A stretch of DNA of 32,044 bases from Maribacter huludaoensis (lineage in GTDB: Bacteria > Bacteroidota > Bacteroidia > Flavobacteriales > Flavobacteriaceae). The position numbers were made by a program, and so were the translations under genes. Below the pieces are notes generated by a model. It did no database searches. It was given only the letters and a program-made list of their open reading frames with translations, and was not told where the DNA came from. Where the stretch lies: the NCBI RefSeq assembly GCF_029350945.1, contig NZ_JARKMS010000002.1, positions 1 through 32,044 on the forward strand, in the 5' to 3' direction. Each line of letters opens with the position of its first letter. Position 1 is the stretch's first letter. This document shows, one piece after another, positions 1-9,127 of the stretch.

Positions 1-828
1 GCGCAACATTCACGAATGCGGACTTGTTCGCACAATTAACGGGTTCACCGGATACCGGCGGAACGTGGACGGACAATGGTGATGGCACGCATACGTATAC
101 TGTGGCAGCAACATCACCTTGTACAACCGATGATGTAAGTATCGTAACCGTAACCGAGCAGGTACAACCTAATGCGGGAATCGACGGGACATTGAATATT
201 TGCGAAGGCGCAACATTCACGAATGCGGACTTGTTCGCACAATTAACGGGTTCACCGGATACCGGCGGAACGTGGACGGACAATGGTGATGGCACGCATA
301 CGTATACTGTGGCAGCAACATCACCTTGTACAACCGATGATGTAAGTATCGTAACCGTAACCGAGCAGGTACAACCTAATGCGGGAATCGACGGGACATT
401 GAATATTTGCGAAGGCGCAACATTCACGAATGCGGACTTGTTCGCACAATTAACGGGTTCACCGGATACCGGCGGAACGTGGACGGACAATGGTGATGGC
501 ACGCATACGTATACTGTGGCAGCAACATCACCTTGTACAACCGATGACGAAAGCATCGTAACGGTAACCGAACAAGCACTACCGAATGCGGGAATCGATG
601 GAACATTGAATATTTGCGAAGGTGATACGATTACCAATACAGCCCTATTTGCTCAATTAAGCGGATCTCCTGATACTGGTGGTTCGTGGACCGATAATGG
701 TAACAACACATACACATATACCGTAGCCTCCATACTGCCTTGCTCCATTAACGATACAAGTATGGTTACTGTGGTATTTGATCAAACCGATAGCAATGGT
801 AATGGAGTAGTAGATTGTCAAGAAACAA
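1..828 (+). repeat. 207-bp in-frame tandem repeats (69 residues each)
   Basis: The repeat boundary recurs at bases 1, 208 and 415, an exact 207-bp period. Copies 1 and 2 look identical by eye. Copy 3 matches for about 130 bp and then diverges (from about base 546), and copy 4 (from 622) is clearly diverged but keeps the same residue pattern. The array continues off the left edge. The first 60 bases hold 33 G+C, against 17 in 60 at 1261-1320 in the same gene. The units look like Ig-like adhesin repeats. Near-identity at synonymous sites suggests recent duplication or gene conversion. Confidence 0.93.
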
Positions 829-1916
829 TTATAGTGCTTCCGATAATAACTATAGATGACATAACCTCAGATAACATTGTCAACGAAAATGAATCTCAAG
901 GTCAGATCAATGTAACGGGAAGGGTTACAGGTGATTTTTCTGAAGGTGATCTAGTAACCTTGACCATTCATAATACCAATTATACTGGTCCTGTAGATGC
1001 AAACGGGTTTTTTAATATCTCGGTTTCTGGTTCAGATTTAGTGGAGGACAATGATTTAAGTATTCTAGGTACGGTCACCACGATAACTTTAGATGGTAAT
1101 ACAGGTTCATCGTCAGTACAACATCCGTATACCATTGATATAGATCCACCTTTGGTAGATAGTTTTGAAACAATGGACACATACCCTATTCTACTTGGTT
1201 TAGGGAGTCCGAATGAGATATTGAATATTACTGTTGAGGTAGGTGATACGGGTATATTTTTAGAATATGTTATTAATACGGATATCAATGGTATTTGGGA
1301 AATTGATACAGAAACGAATCAACCGGACAATGCTTCATTTCCAGTTATAGAACCAGAATTAATTTTATTTATCACCGCTGAAGACATAGCAGGAAATCAA
1401 GGTTTGGGCGAAGTAACTATAATTACAAGTGACGAACCTCTTGATAATGATAATGACGGACTTACAGATGAAGAAGAAATTAGAATAGGTACTGATCCAA
1501 ATAATCCTGATACGGATGGAGACGGAATCATGGACGGACAAGAGATTATGGATGGTACGGATCCATTGAACGCTTGTGATTCAATTGGTGGTACACCGCC
1601 AAAATCCAGTAACTGCGATATTTATGTTGAAATGGATTTAGTGAAACCAGGGGGCATAATTAATAATTCATTTGAGATTATCAACATTGAAAGATTTCCT
1701 GAAAACTCTGTAAAAATCTACAATAGATACGGTGTGTTGGTTTGGGAAATGGAAAGTTATAATAATGAAAATAGATCATTTGATGGGGTTTCCGAGGGCA
1801 GAATTACCATCAATAAGAATGAAAAATTACCTGCTGGCACCTATTATTATGATATCTATTATACAGCTAATGGCACGGAAAAATTATTAACTGGTTACCT
1901 ATATCTAGTACAATAA
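1..1916 (+). CDS. T9SS type B-sorted repetitive surface adhesin, 3' part (5' end outside window)
   Basis: The frame is open from the left edge (codons from base 3), so the true start lies upstream; a TTG at base 24 lies inside a repeat and is not a start. About 637 residues are visible. In order: three nearly identical 69-residue repeats and a diverged fourth (bases 1-828), each with two cysteines; one or two Ig-like beta domains (about 830-1430); a thrombospondin type 3-like calcium-binding stretch rich in DxDxDG (about 1444-1590); and a C-terminal gliding-motility-associated type B sorting domain (about 1660-1913) with the KIYNRYGVLVWE and PAGTYYYDIYY signatures. Type B domains direct export through the T9SS and depend on a SprF/PorP partner, which is the next gene 3 nt away. 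Likely an SprB-like cell-surface adhesin for gliding or attachment; the ligand is unknown. Confidence 0.88.
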   Translation, partial: ATFTNADLFAQLTGSPDTGGTWTDNGDGTHTYTVAATSPCTTDDVSIVTVTEQVQPNAGIDGTLNICEGATFTNADLFAQLTGSPDTGGTWTDNGDGTHTYTVAATSPCTTDDVSIVTVTEQVQPNAGIDGTLNICEGATFTNADLFAQLTGSPDTGGTWTDNGDGTHTYTVAATSPCTTDDESIVTVTEQALPNAGIDGTLNICEGDTITNTALFAQLSGSPDTGGSWTDNGNNTYTYTVASILPCSINDTSMVTVVFDQTDSNGNGVVDCQETIIVLPIITIDDITSDNIVNENESQGQINVTGRVTGDFSEGDLVTLTIHNTNYTGPVDANGFFNISVSGSDLVEDNDLSILGTVTTITLDGNTGSSSVQHPYTIDIDPPLVDSFETMDTYPILLGLGSPNEILNITVEVGDTGIFLEYVINTDINGIWEIDTETNQPDNASFPVIEPELILFITAEDIAGNQGLGEVTIITSDEPLDNDNDGLTDEEEIRIGTDPNNPDTDGDGIMDGQEIMDGTDPLNACDSIGGTPPKSSNCDIYVEMDLVKPGGIINNSFEIINIERFPENSVKIYNRYGVLVWEMESYNNENRSFDGVSEGRITINKNEKLPAGTYYYDIYYTANGTEKLLTGYLYLVQ

Positions 1917-1919
1917 AAC

Positions 1920-2870
1920 ATGAAGAAGATAAACAATATAGTCTTTTTGATATTTACCATGGTTTTAGGTGGTCAGTTTTTTGTGCATGCCCAACAAGAT
2001 GCGCAGTATACACAATACATGTACAATACATTCTCGGTTAATCCGGCGTATGCAGGATCTAGAGATGTATTAAGTATATCTGCATTGCACAGGTCACAAT
2101 GGGTAGGAAGAGATGGTGCTCCTAATACACAAACACTAAGTGTACACGGACCTTCTTCTGATAAAGTGGGGCTTGGTCTATCTATTGTTCATGATGAAAT
2201 AGGGAACAACACCAATCAAAATACATATATTGACGCTGCTTTTTCGTATACATTGAAGACCTCTGATAATAATAAATTGTCATTTGGGTTAAAGGCTGGC
2301 GGACACTTATTAAATTTAGATTTTAACAATCTTAGAAATTTTAGTGCCGGCGGTACTGCCATTACCGATAGTGATCTTTATAAAAAATTTACTCCCAATT
2401 TTGGAGCAGGTCTGTACTACCATAACGATCAATTTTATGCAGGTTTGTCCATACCTAATTTTTTCCAGACAGAGCATTTTGATAGCGCTGATGGTAATGA
2501 TAACCTTGTATCTGTAGATAGAATGACCTGGTATTTAATATCAGGGTATGTTTTTGAAATGTCATCGGCTTTAAAATTTAAACCTGCTTTTCTATTGAAG
2601 GCAACATCAGGTGCACCGTTACAAGCGGATATTTCGGCTAATTTTTTGTTGAACGATAAGTTTTCAATGGGTGCCGCCTATAGATGGGATGCCGCGTTGA
2701 GTGCGTTGTTCGGATTTCAAATGACACCGGAATTTATGCTGGGGCTGGCTTATGATAGTGATATATCTGAACTGGGAGGCACCAAGTTTAACAATGGTTC
2801 TTTTGAGGTGTTTCTTAGATATGAGTTCATTAAAAAAGATAAAATTGATTTGACCCCTAGATTCTTTTAA
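1920..2870 (+). CDS. PorP/SprF family T9SS outer-membrane protein
   Basis: Protein of 316 residues with a signal peptide (about 1-24, ending HAQ) followed by the family signature: Gln/Tyr-rich start of the mature protein, NPAYAGSR, and SALHRSQWVG. The remainder is alternating beta-strand sequence typical of an outer-membrane barrel. SprF of Flavobacterium johnsoniae is needed for export of the type B adhesin SprB. Here the gene starts 3 nt after the adhesin stop and is followed 10 nt later by an OmpA-family gene, the usual adhesin-SprF-OmpA arrangement. It probably serves that adhesin specifically. Whether it is the SprF orthologue or one of the many paralogues cannot be decided here. Confidence 0.93.
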   Translation: MKKINNIVFLIFTMVLGGQFFVHAQQDAQYTQYMYNTFSVNPAYAGSRDVLSISALHRSQWVGRDGAPNTQTLSVHGPSSDKVGLGLSIVHDEIGNNTNQNTYIDAAFSYTLKTSDNNKLSFGLKAGGHLLNLDFNNLRNFSAGGTAITDSDLYKKFTPNFGAGLYYHNDQFYAGLSIPNFFQTEHFDSADGNDNLVSVDRMTWYLISGYVFEMSSALKFKPAFLLKATSGAPLQADISANFLLNDKFSMGAAYRWDAALSALFGFQMTPEFMLGLAYDSDISELGGTKFNNGSFEVFLRYEFIKKDKIDLTPRFF

Positions 2871-2880
2871 ATAACCGATA

Positions 2881-4794
2881 ATGAAAGTTAAAACATATAT
2901 AGTTCTCTTTTCGTTGCTTTTTATTGCTAGCCTGTGTTACGCACAGCGAGACAATAAAAGTTCAGGTACTGATAATTTTGAGCATTATGGGTACATGGGC
3001 AAAGAATCTACCTATGAAGAGTTGAGTAAAAAAGGCATGTCAAATGAAGATATATGTAAAAACTTGGGTAATGAAGCTTATTTAAGGGCAAAGTATGATG
3101 AAGCTAGTTATTGGTATGCAAAATTGTTAGAGATCAATAGCTCAACAATCGATCCGGATTACATGTACAGATATGCACAATCTTTAAAATCGATCAATAA
3201 TTACAAAGATTCCGAGGTTTGGATGAAAAAGTTCAAAAAAGCGAAAAAGAATGATGTAAGAGCTTTAAAGTATGATAAAGGTGTAGGCTATTTTGATGAA
3301 TTAATGACCGCTTCAAATGAGTATACCATTGAGAATTTGACCTCGGTCAATTCAAAAGAATCAGATTTTGCTCCTTCGTTCTATAAAGATTTTATCGTGT
3401 TTTCTACTGCTAGGGATTTAGAAACCACTTCGCGTAGTGCCACACCTTATTTAAACTTGTATAAAACAACACGTCCGGAACAAGGCGAATATAGTACGGC
3501 AACTCATTTTTCAGATGAGTTGAAATCGGTAGCTAATGAATCTTCTACCAGCTTTTCCCAAGATGGTAACACCATGTATTTTACAAGGAATAATTATAAG
3601 AAAGGATCCTTTAATAGAGACAAAAAAGGGGTTAGCAGATTAAAAATTTATAGAAGTACGTTCAAGGATGGCAAATGGGGGAATATAGAAGATTTGCCAT
3701 TTAACAGTGATTTGTATTCTGTTGCGCATCCGGCACTGAGTAAGAAAGGTGATAAATTGTATTTTTCTTCTGATATGCCCGGAACTCTAGGGGCATCGGA
3801 CATTTTTGTAGTGGATATTCATACTGATGGAAGTTTTGGAACACCGGTAAATTTAGGTTCCAAAATCAATACCGAGAGCAAAGAGACTTTTCCGTTTATT
3901 ACAGCATCGGACGTTTTGTATTTTGCATCTGACGGCCATCCTGGTTTGGGAGGACTGGATATTTTTTCTATCGATTTGGCGAATCAAGGCGCGGTCAAGA
4001 ATTTAGGAAATCCAATTAATAGTGCTAATGATGATTTTTCAATGATATTTGATGAAACGACCAATTCAGGTTTTTTTGCATCGGATCGAAACGGAGGATT
4101 AGGTGCAGATGATATTTACGCTCTTAAGACAATTGATTGTATGGTGACCATTACAGGTATCGCGGTCGATAAAGATTCGGACAAACCATTACCGTTTGCA
4201 ACCGTACACGGAAAAAATAATTTTGGAGGAAATATAGGGGAAGCCACTACCAATGCTCAGGGTAAATATACTTTAGAGATACCATGTCAAGAAAGTCAAT
4301 ATACCATTATTGCCAATCTAGAGGGCTATGAAGAAGGTTCGTTGTTCATGTTTACTACACCAGATGAAAAGAGTATAACAAATGCCCGTGTGGTATTGGA
4401 AGAAAGTAGCAAAGTGGCGGTAATTGGGGCAGATTTGGTAAAGGTGTTAAAATTAGCACCAATTTATTTTGATTTAAACAGTTCTTATTTACGTGATGAT
4501 GCTTTTTCTAATTTGGACAAGGTAGTTGCATACATGAAAAAAAGACCGGAAGTCAAGGTAGAAGTGGGTTCACATACAGATAGTAGGGAAGAGGATAATT
4601 ATAATCTTTGGCTTTCTGATCGTAGGGCAAAAAGAACAGTGGAGTACATAATAGCTGCAGGTATAGAGCCTGGGCGCATATCCGGTAAAGGTTATGGGGA
4701 AACCCAAATAATAAACAAATGCGCAAACGGAATTATTTGTTCAGATAGAGACCATCAGTTAAATAGACGCTCAGAATTTATATTGATAGAATAG
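2881..4794 (+). CDS. PD40/OmpA family outer-membrane protein
   Basis: Protein of 637 residues. In order: a signal peptide (about 1-21, ending CYAQ); a helical TPR-like region (about 45-120); PD40 beta-propeller repeats (about 160-415) with YFSSDMPG, YFASDGHPG and FFASDRNGG; a carboxypeptidase-regulatory-like beta domain (about 420-505); and a C-terminal OmpA domain (about 525-637) with the HTDSREEDNYNLWLSDRRA peptidoglycan-binding core. It probably links the adhesin/SprF assembly at the outer membrane to peptidoglycan. Third gene of the operon, 10 nt after the PorP/SprF gene, and followed by a hairpin at 4809-4855. Related proteins commonly accompany type B sorting-domain genes in Bacteroidota; the exact role is inferred from that context. 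Confidence 0.92.
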   Translation: MKVKTYIVLFSLLFIASLCYAQRDNKSSGTDNFEHYGYMGKESTYEELSKKGMSNEDICKNLGNEAYLRAKYDEASYWYAKLLEINSSTIDPDYMYRYAQSLKSINNYKDSEVWMKKFKKAKKNDVRALKYDKGVGYFDELMTASNEYTIENLTSVNSKESDFAPSFYKDFIVFSTARDLETTSRSATPYLNLYKTTRPEQGEYSTATHFSDELKSVANESSTSFSQDGNTMYFTRNNYKKGSFNRDKKGVSRLKIYRSTFKDGKWGNIEDLPFNSDLYSVAHPALSKKGDKLYFSSDMPGTLGASDIFVVDIHTDGSFGTPVNLGSKINTESKETFPFITASDVLYFASDGHPGLGGLDIFSIDLANQGAVKNLGNPINSANDDFSMIFDETTNSGFFASDRNGGLGADDIYALKTIDCMVTITGIAVDKDSDKPLPFATVHGKNNFGGNIGEATTNAQGKYTLEIPCQESQYTIIANLEGYEEGSLFMFTTPDEKSITNARVVLEESSKVAVIGADLVKVLKLAPIYFDLNSSYLRDDAFSNLDKVVAYMKKRPEVKVEVGSHTDSREEDNYNLWLSDRRAKRTVEYIIAAGIEPGRISGKGYGETQIINKCANGIICSDRDHQLNRRSEFILIE

Positions 4795-4808
4795 GATTTT
4801 TCCCTTGT

Positions 4809-4855
4809 AATATCACATTTCTTTCTTGTGTAATAGAAAAATTAAATGTGATATT
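4809..4855 (+). terminator. Inverted repeat after the adhesin operon
   Basis: A perfect 12-bp inverted repeat, AATATCACATTT and AAATGTGATATT, spans a 23-nt loop, 14 nt after the stop of the OmpA gene. It is A+T-rich and is followed by A-rich rather than T-rich sequence, so it is an imperfect intrinsic terminator. A regulator-binding palindrome or an mRNA-end-stabilising hairpin is also possible. Confidence 0.4.
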
Positions 4856-5098
4856 TAAAAAAATAGTATCGTATTATTGAATTATGCTCAATAGGGAGTT
4901 CTTATTTTATCATATTGTTTTTTTTTAAGCTAATTGACTTATATTTTGAGTGTTAGGTAAGGCAATTAGTTTATGGTTCTCTAATCTATTGAAAAATAGT
5001 AACATTAGTGCCATTTAGTATATATCAGTAATTTATTACTATTTTTAAAAGAAATTCTTGTTAAAAATTTAAAATTGAATCAGTTACATACCGACAAC

Positions 5099-7369
5099 AT
5101 GCTTCTGGAAAGGCATCACCAAATTTTTATAGAACAAACTCCAACAGCTATTGCTATGTTAAACAAAGACATGGTCTATCTAGCTGTTTCTAAAAGATGG
5201 TTGAAAGATTTTAAACTAGAGGGGCAAGATATTGTTGGCAAATCTCACTATGATGTTTTTCCTGAAATAGGAGATGATTGGAAAGCTAAGCATCAACAAT
5301 GTTTACAAGGTGCAATAGATATATGTGACGAAGCACCTTTTTATCGTAAAGATGGGTCCATTCAATGGATTTATTGGGATGTAAGACCATGGTATAATGC
5401 TGAAGGAGAAATTGGCGGACTCTTAATGCACACTGGCGATATTACAGAGAAAAAAGAGAAAGAGCTTCAGCAAAAACGTGTAGACTCCATTTTAAAAGAT
5501 ACTAGCGAGTTAGCACGGATAGGTACTTGGGAAATGGACCTACATACCAATGAAATAACTTGGAGCAAAATAATCTATGATATATACGGAGTATCTGAAG
5601 ATTACATACCAAATATAGCCACTAATCTTGAATTTAGTAAAAATGAACAGACTAGGGCCTTGGTAGAAACTGCCGTAGAAAATTTAATGGAAAAAGGAAT
5701 TTCTGTAAATATTGAATATGAAATAATAAATGCAGTTGGAGAATTAAAACTGGTTAAAGTAATAGGCAAGGTTGAATATATTGAAGGTGTTGCTTCAAGA
5801 TTGTTCGGTATAATACAGGATGTTACGCGCATTAAGGAATCTGAAACTAAACTTAAAAAGGCCCATAAAGAACTGGAGACAATTTTTAACTCCAAATCCA
5901 TTGCCCTGATAACAACGGATAAAGATGGAATAATAAATCGTTTTAACAGTGGCGCAGAAGAATTATTAGGGTATACCTCTGAAGAAGTGATAGGTAAGCA
6001 CAGGCCTGAATTATATTTGCTTGAAGAGGAGCAAGAGCAATTTAGAAATGATATGATTGCCCAGTTTGGTGGTGATGTTACTAATAGCAATTTTAACTAC
6101 CGTAATGAAAACATCAATGATACAAGACAATGGACGTTTAAGCATAAAAATGGTTCTATGTTTTCTACGCTTACTTCAATTACGGCAATTAATACTAATG
6201 AGGGTGTAAACGAAGGTTTTATCGCAGTAGCTACAGATATATCTAAAATTAAGAAGGTAAAGAATGAACTGCGCAACAAAAATGAGCTGCTAAATCTTGC
6301 TGAGGAAATTAGTTTAATGGGACACTGGCAATGGAACCCTATTGAGGATATTGGCTTTTGGTCAGATAACTTATTTGCCCTTTTAGATTATCACGGAGAG
6401 CCTTTTACTATTACTTTCGGTATTTATTTTGAAATGGTTCATGAAGATGATAAAGAATTGGTGTTTGAACATTTTGAAAAGGCAAAAAAGGAGAAAATAT
6501 TTGGTAAGCTAACGCATAATATTATAACCTTTTCCGGTAATTTGAAGACCATTCAAATACTGGCCAATGTGATTTCCAATGAAAAAGGTGAGACAGTTGA
6601 AATGATCGGTACCTGCCAAGATGTGACCGAATTCAAAAAAACGGAACAGAATTTAATTCAAGCGAAAGACAATTTAGAAATTGTTGCCAAAAAATTAGCC
6701 TCTCAGAATAAACAATTGGCAGATTTTACACATATAACTTCCCATAATTTAAGAGCTCCTGTGGCAAATTTAAATTCTTTGATGGAAATTTATAAGCTTT
6801 CTGATGATGAGGAAGAGCGCTTAGATGTTTTTGAAAAATTCGACACTGTTATTAACCGTCTTACACTTACTTTAAATACATTGATAGAAGCCTTAAAAAC
6901 CAAAACTGGCGATTCAAAAGAAGAGCTTGAAATCGTCAATTTTGAAAAGGTTCTTGAAAATACTACACAACTTTTAAGTGGTGTTATTTTGAAGTCCAAC
7001 GCGGTTGTAAAATCAGATTTTTCGCAAATATCGGAAATTGAGTATAACCAAATTTATATGGACAGTATCTTCCTAAATTTAATTGGAAATGCTATAAAGT
7101 ATAAAGCAAAAGATAGGACTCCGGAAATATTTATAAAGACAGAGGTAATGAATGGTAGAAATATCATTACATTTAAGGACAACGGCTTGGGTATTGATCT
7201 TGAAAGACATGGGCACAAACTATTTGGGCTCAATAAGGTTTTTCACAGACACCCAGATGCTAAGGGCGTTGGCTTGTTCCTGACAAAAACACAGGTAGAA
7301 GCTATGGGTGGTACTATTTCTGCTACTAGCGAGGTTAATGTTGGTACAACTTTTACAATAATTTTTTAA
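5099..7369 (+). CDS. Cytoplasmic multi-PAS sensor histidine kinase
   Basis: From the ATG at 5099 the protein has 756 residues; an in-frame TTG at 5075 would add 8. I prefer ATG because TTG starts are rare in this group and the first PAS domain begins just after it. Four PAS/PAC modules can be seen (about 5-120, 130-250, 257-390, 393-520), several ending in the typical DIT/DVT/DIS linker. Then follow a short coiled coil, a HisKA-like dimerisation helix with phospho-acceptor His549 in SHNLRAP, and a HATPase domain with NLIGNAIKYK (N box), KDNGLGID (G1) and KGVGLFLTK (G2). No signal peptide or membrane helix is present, so the ligand (redox, light or a small molecule) is sensed inside the cell. 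The receiver gene 11 nt downstream is the probable partner. Confidence 0.9.
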   Translation: MLLERHHQIFIEQTPTAIAMLNKDMVYLAVSKRWLKDFKLEGQDIVGKSHYDVFPEIGDDWKAKHQQCLQGAIDICDEAPFYRKDGSIQWIYWDVRPWYNAEGEIGGLLMHTGDITEKKEKELQQKRVDSILKDTSELARIGTWEMDLHTNEITWSKIIYDIYGVSEDYIPNIATNLEFSKNEQTRALVETAVENLMEKGISVNIEYEIINAVGELKLVKVIGKVEYIEGVASRLFGIIQDVTRIKESETKLKKAHKELETIFNSKSIALITTDKDGIINRFNSGAEELLGYTSEEVIGKHRPELYLLEEEQEQFRNDMIAQFGGDVTNSNFNYRNENINDTRQWTFKHKNGSMFSTLTSITAINTNEGVNEGFIAVATDISKIKKVKNELRNKNELLNLAEEISLMGHWQWNPIEDIGFWSDNLFALLDYHGEPFTITFGIYFEMVHEDDKELVFEHFEKAKKEKIFGKLTHNIITFSGNLKTIQILANVISNEKGETVEMIGTCQDVTEFKKTEQNLIQAKDNLEIVAKKLASQNKQLADFTHITSHNLRAPVANLNSLMEIYKLSDDEEERLDVFEKFDTVINRLTLTLNTLIEALKTKTGDSKEELEIVNFEKVLENTTQLLSGVILKSNAVVKSDFSQISEIEYNQIYMDSIFLNLIGNAIKYKAKDRTPEIFIKTEVMNGRNIITFKDNGLGIDLERHGHKLFGLNKVFHRHPDAKGVGLFLTKTQVEAMGGTISATSEVNVGTTFTIIF

Positions 7370-7380
7370 TTAAGCTTGCT

Positions 7381-7797
7381 ATGAATAATGTTTTAAAAAC
7401 GTGTATTGTCGATGACGACTCCATTTATAGGTTTACCATGGTCAAAACACTTAAATCAACTAAATTGCCAATGGAAATTATGGTCTTTTCTGATGGAGAA
7501 GAAGCCATAGATTTTATGCTAGATAATCTTGATCAAGATTCTGTATTTCCTGATGTTATTTTTCTTGATATTGATATGCCGGTAATGGATGGTTTTCAAT
7601 TTATGGAAGAATACGTAAAAATTAAGCCTAGAGTAGGGAAAAAAATTACCATTTACATGGTCTCATCTTCTTTAGATCCTGCCGATATAGAAAGAGCAAA
7701 GAAAATTAGCGCTATATCGGACTATATAGTAAAGCCTATTGGTTTAGATAGGTTAAGGACTATCATTGAAAGCTTGTTAGAAGAAAGGAAAGAGTAG
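7381..7797 (+). CDS. Stand-alone response regulator receiver (CheY-like)
   Basis: Protein of 138 residues made of one receiver domain. Visible residues are the acidic cluster D11-D13, phospho-acceptor Asp63 in FLDIDMPVMDG, the Ser95-Ser97 region in the Thr/Ser position, and Lys118 in YIVKP. There is no DNA-binding or enzymatic output domain, so it must act by protein contact or as a phosphorelay intermediate. It starts 11 nt after the histidine kinase stop, so the two are almost certainly co-transcribed and cognate. Receivers of this type paired with HNLRAP kinases are common in Bacteroidota; the downstream target cannot be seen here. Confidence 0.93.
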   Translation: MNNVLKTCIVDDDSIYRFTMVKTLKSTKLPMEIMVFSDGEEAIDFMLDNLDQDSVFPDVIFLDIDMPVMDGFQFMEEYVKIKPRVGKKITIYMVSSSLDPADIERAKKISAISDYIVKPIGLDRLRTIIESLLEERKE

Positions 7798-7901
7798 CGG
7801 CACAAGCAAGGGATAATTGTTTTCAGGTTATGAATTAGATGAATTGAGTTAAGCTAAATGGCTTAATGACAGTATTTTTGATTGAACCTAAAAAATAAAA
7901 T

Positions 7902-8054
7902 ATGTCTTTGTTAACAATTATATTAAATATATTATTACCGCCATTAGCCGTTTTTATGAAACACGGAATTGGTACAACACTTTTAATAAGCATTTTATTG
8001 ACTTTACTAGCTTGGTTGCCAGGTGTAATACATGCTTTTATAGTAAATCAATAA
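7902..8054 (+). CDS. Pmp3/YqaE family small membrane protein
   Basis: A 50-codon gene, ATG at 7902 and TAA at 8052-8054. The product has two hydrophobic helices: LLTIILNILLPPLAVFMKHG, and a second running from TTLLISILL through LAWLPGVIHAF. The LPPLAVFMKHG turn followed by LAWLPGVIHA is the hallmark of the Pmp3/YqaE (UPF0057) proteolipid family of about 50 residues, linked to membrane potential and salt or cold stress in other organisms. It lies 104 nt after the receiver gene and 44 nt before a strong terminator, so it may be the last gene of the kinase-receiver transcript or have its own promoter. The role here is inferred from family only. Confidence 0.87.
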   Translation: MSLLTIILNILLPPLAVFMKHGIGTTLLISILLTLLAWLPGVIHAFIVNQ

Positions 8055-8098
8055 ATAATATATTCATTCTTGTCTAACGCTGTTTGACATTGATGACC

Positions 8099-8143
8099 AA
8101 AACCGAGCAACTATCAAATAATGATAGTTGCTCGGTTTTTTTT
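8099..8143 (+). terminator. Strong intrinsic terminator
   Basis: An 18-bp stem (8099-8116 paired with 8122-8139, arm core ACCGAGCAACTATC) with a 5-nt loop runs into eight T residues at 8136-8143. It closes the transcript carrying the YqaE-like gene. Confidence 0.9.
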
Positions 8144-8217
8144 ATAAATTTTGGTATTACAATGTGTTATTAACATTTATTATGATTTGTAAAGAGAATC
8201 TCCATTTGTTTATGTAA

Positions 8218-8225
8218 TAACTTTG
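8218..8225 (+). promoter_or_regulatory. Candidate flavobacterial -7 box for the DUF6503 gene
   Basis: TAACTTTG matches the Bacteroidota -7 consensus TAnnTTTG exactly, 92 nt before the ATG at 8318. No TTG lies at the expected 17-23 nt upstream (the nearest are 9 and 28 nt away), so support is partial. Confidence 0.3.
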
Positions 8226-8317
8226 GTGCGTTAGTGGTTCAATGCTGTAACGACTATTCAGCGTGTGCGGTCGGTTAGTATAACTGTTTTGGATTTAATT
8301 TTTGTGAATATATAGGT

Positions 8318-9127
8318 ATGAATAACATAGTTAAAGTAGTTTTTTTTCTTATTTTTTTGAATTTTATAAGCTGTAAAGAAGGTAGTGGTACGGACAACAA
8401 AAATGCAGCCTCAGAAACTACTACCTTACAAACAAATGTTAACGAAGGAGAAGAGATTATAATGAATGCCATTAAAGCACATGGTGGTGAAATTTATGAT
8501 ACAGCTAACTATGAATTTGTCTTTAGGGATAAAATATATGGGTTCAATAATAAGGATGGCCATACCTACCGTCTAAACTTTAAAGATAGTTTAGGCAATA
8601 CCATAGAAGACTATTTAAAAAACGGATCGTTTCGTAGAAAAGTCAATGATGAGGTAATTAACTTATCTAAAAAAGATAGTGCCATACATAGCAACGCATT
8701 GAATTCTGTCATCTATTTTGCGACATTGCCGCACAAGCTTAAGGATAAAGCAGTTCATAAAGAAAGTGTAGGCGAAACTGTCATTAAAGGTGATGACTAT
8801 GATGTTGTAAGGGTTACATTTGCTAAAGAAGGTGGAGGTACGGACCATGATGATATTTTTATGTATTGGATAAACAAAAAATCGCATTATATCAATTATC
8901 TGGCTTATAGTTATAGTGTAAATGATGGTGGTGTGCGTTTTAGAAGTGCCTATAATCCTAGGACCATTGACGGTATTCGTTTTCAAGATTACATAAATTG
9001 GGCAGCTCCTGTAGGTACAGACTTAAGAGATTTACCCTCCATGTTCGAGAAAGGTGATCTAAAAGAATTATCCAGAATTGAAACAGCAAATGTGCGTAAT
9101 CTTAACGCTACTGAATTTGTGGAATAA
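8318..9127 (+). CDS. DUF6503 family lipoprotein
   Basis: Protein of 269 residues with a lipoprotein signal peptide: a hydrophobic stretch ending FISC, with the lipid-modified cysteine at residue 20, then a Ser/Gly/Asn-rich linker. The mature part matches the DUF6503 pattern: a start IMNAIKAHGGEIYD, then YEFVFRDK, SVIYFATLPHKL, GDDYDVVRVTFAKEGGG, YWINKKSHYINYLAYSY, GGVRFRSAYN and DGIRFQDYINW. The fold suggests a LolA/LppX-like beta half-barrel that binds lipid, but that is inference. No function is established. Database names such as deoxyribose-phosphate aldolase for this group are misleading. The gene stands alone between the terminator at 8099-8143 and the mutase operon. Confidence 0.87.
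   Translation: MNNIVKVVFFLIFLNFISCKEGSGTDNKNAASETTTLQTNVNEGEEIIMNAIKAHGGEIYDTANYEFVFRDKIYGFNNKDGHTYRLNFKDSLGNTIEDYLKNGSFRRKVNDEVINLSKKDSAIHSNALNSVIYFATLPHKLKDKAVHKESVGETVIKGDDYDVVRVTFAKEGGGTDHDDIFMYWINKKSHYINYLAYSYSVNDGGVRFRSAYNPRTIDGIRFQDYINWAAPVGTDLRDLPSMFEKGDLKELSRIETANVRNLNATEFVE

Noticed and set aside
1..828. CRISPR-like array
   Set aside because: Repeats are 207 bp, contiguous without spacers and in frame with a protein; they are adhesin repeats.
980..1288. Antisense frame inside the adhesin gene, and one at 424-606
   Set aside because: The second simply reflects the repeat on the opposite strand; neither has a known domain or start context.
5075..5098. TTG start for the histidine kinase
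   Set aside because: The ATG at 5099 is closer to the first PAS domain; the extra eight residues carry no recognisable feature. Not fully excluded.
5602..6090. 162-codon antisense frame within the kinase gene
   Set aside because: Low-complexity Ser/Leu/Ile product typical of antisense to helical coding sequence.
7838..7870. TTAAGC/GCTTAA inverted repeat before the YqaE-like gene
   Set aside because: Short, A+T-rich stem with no T tract; could be chance.
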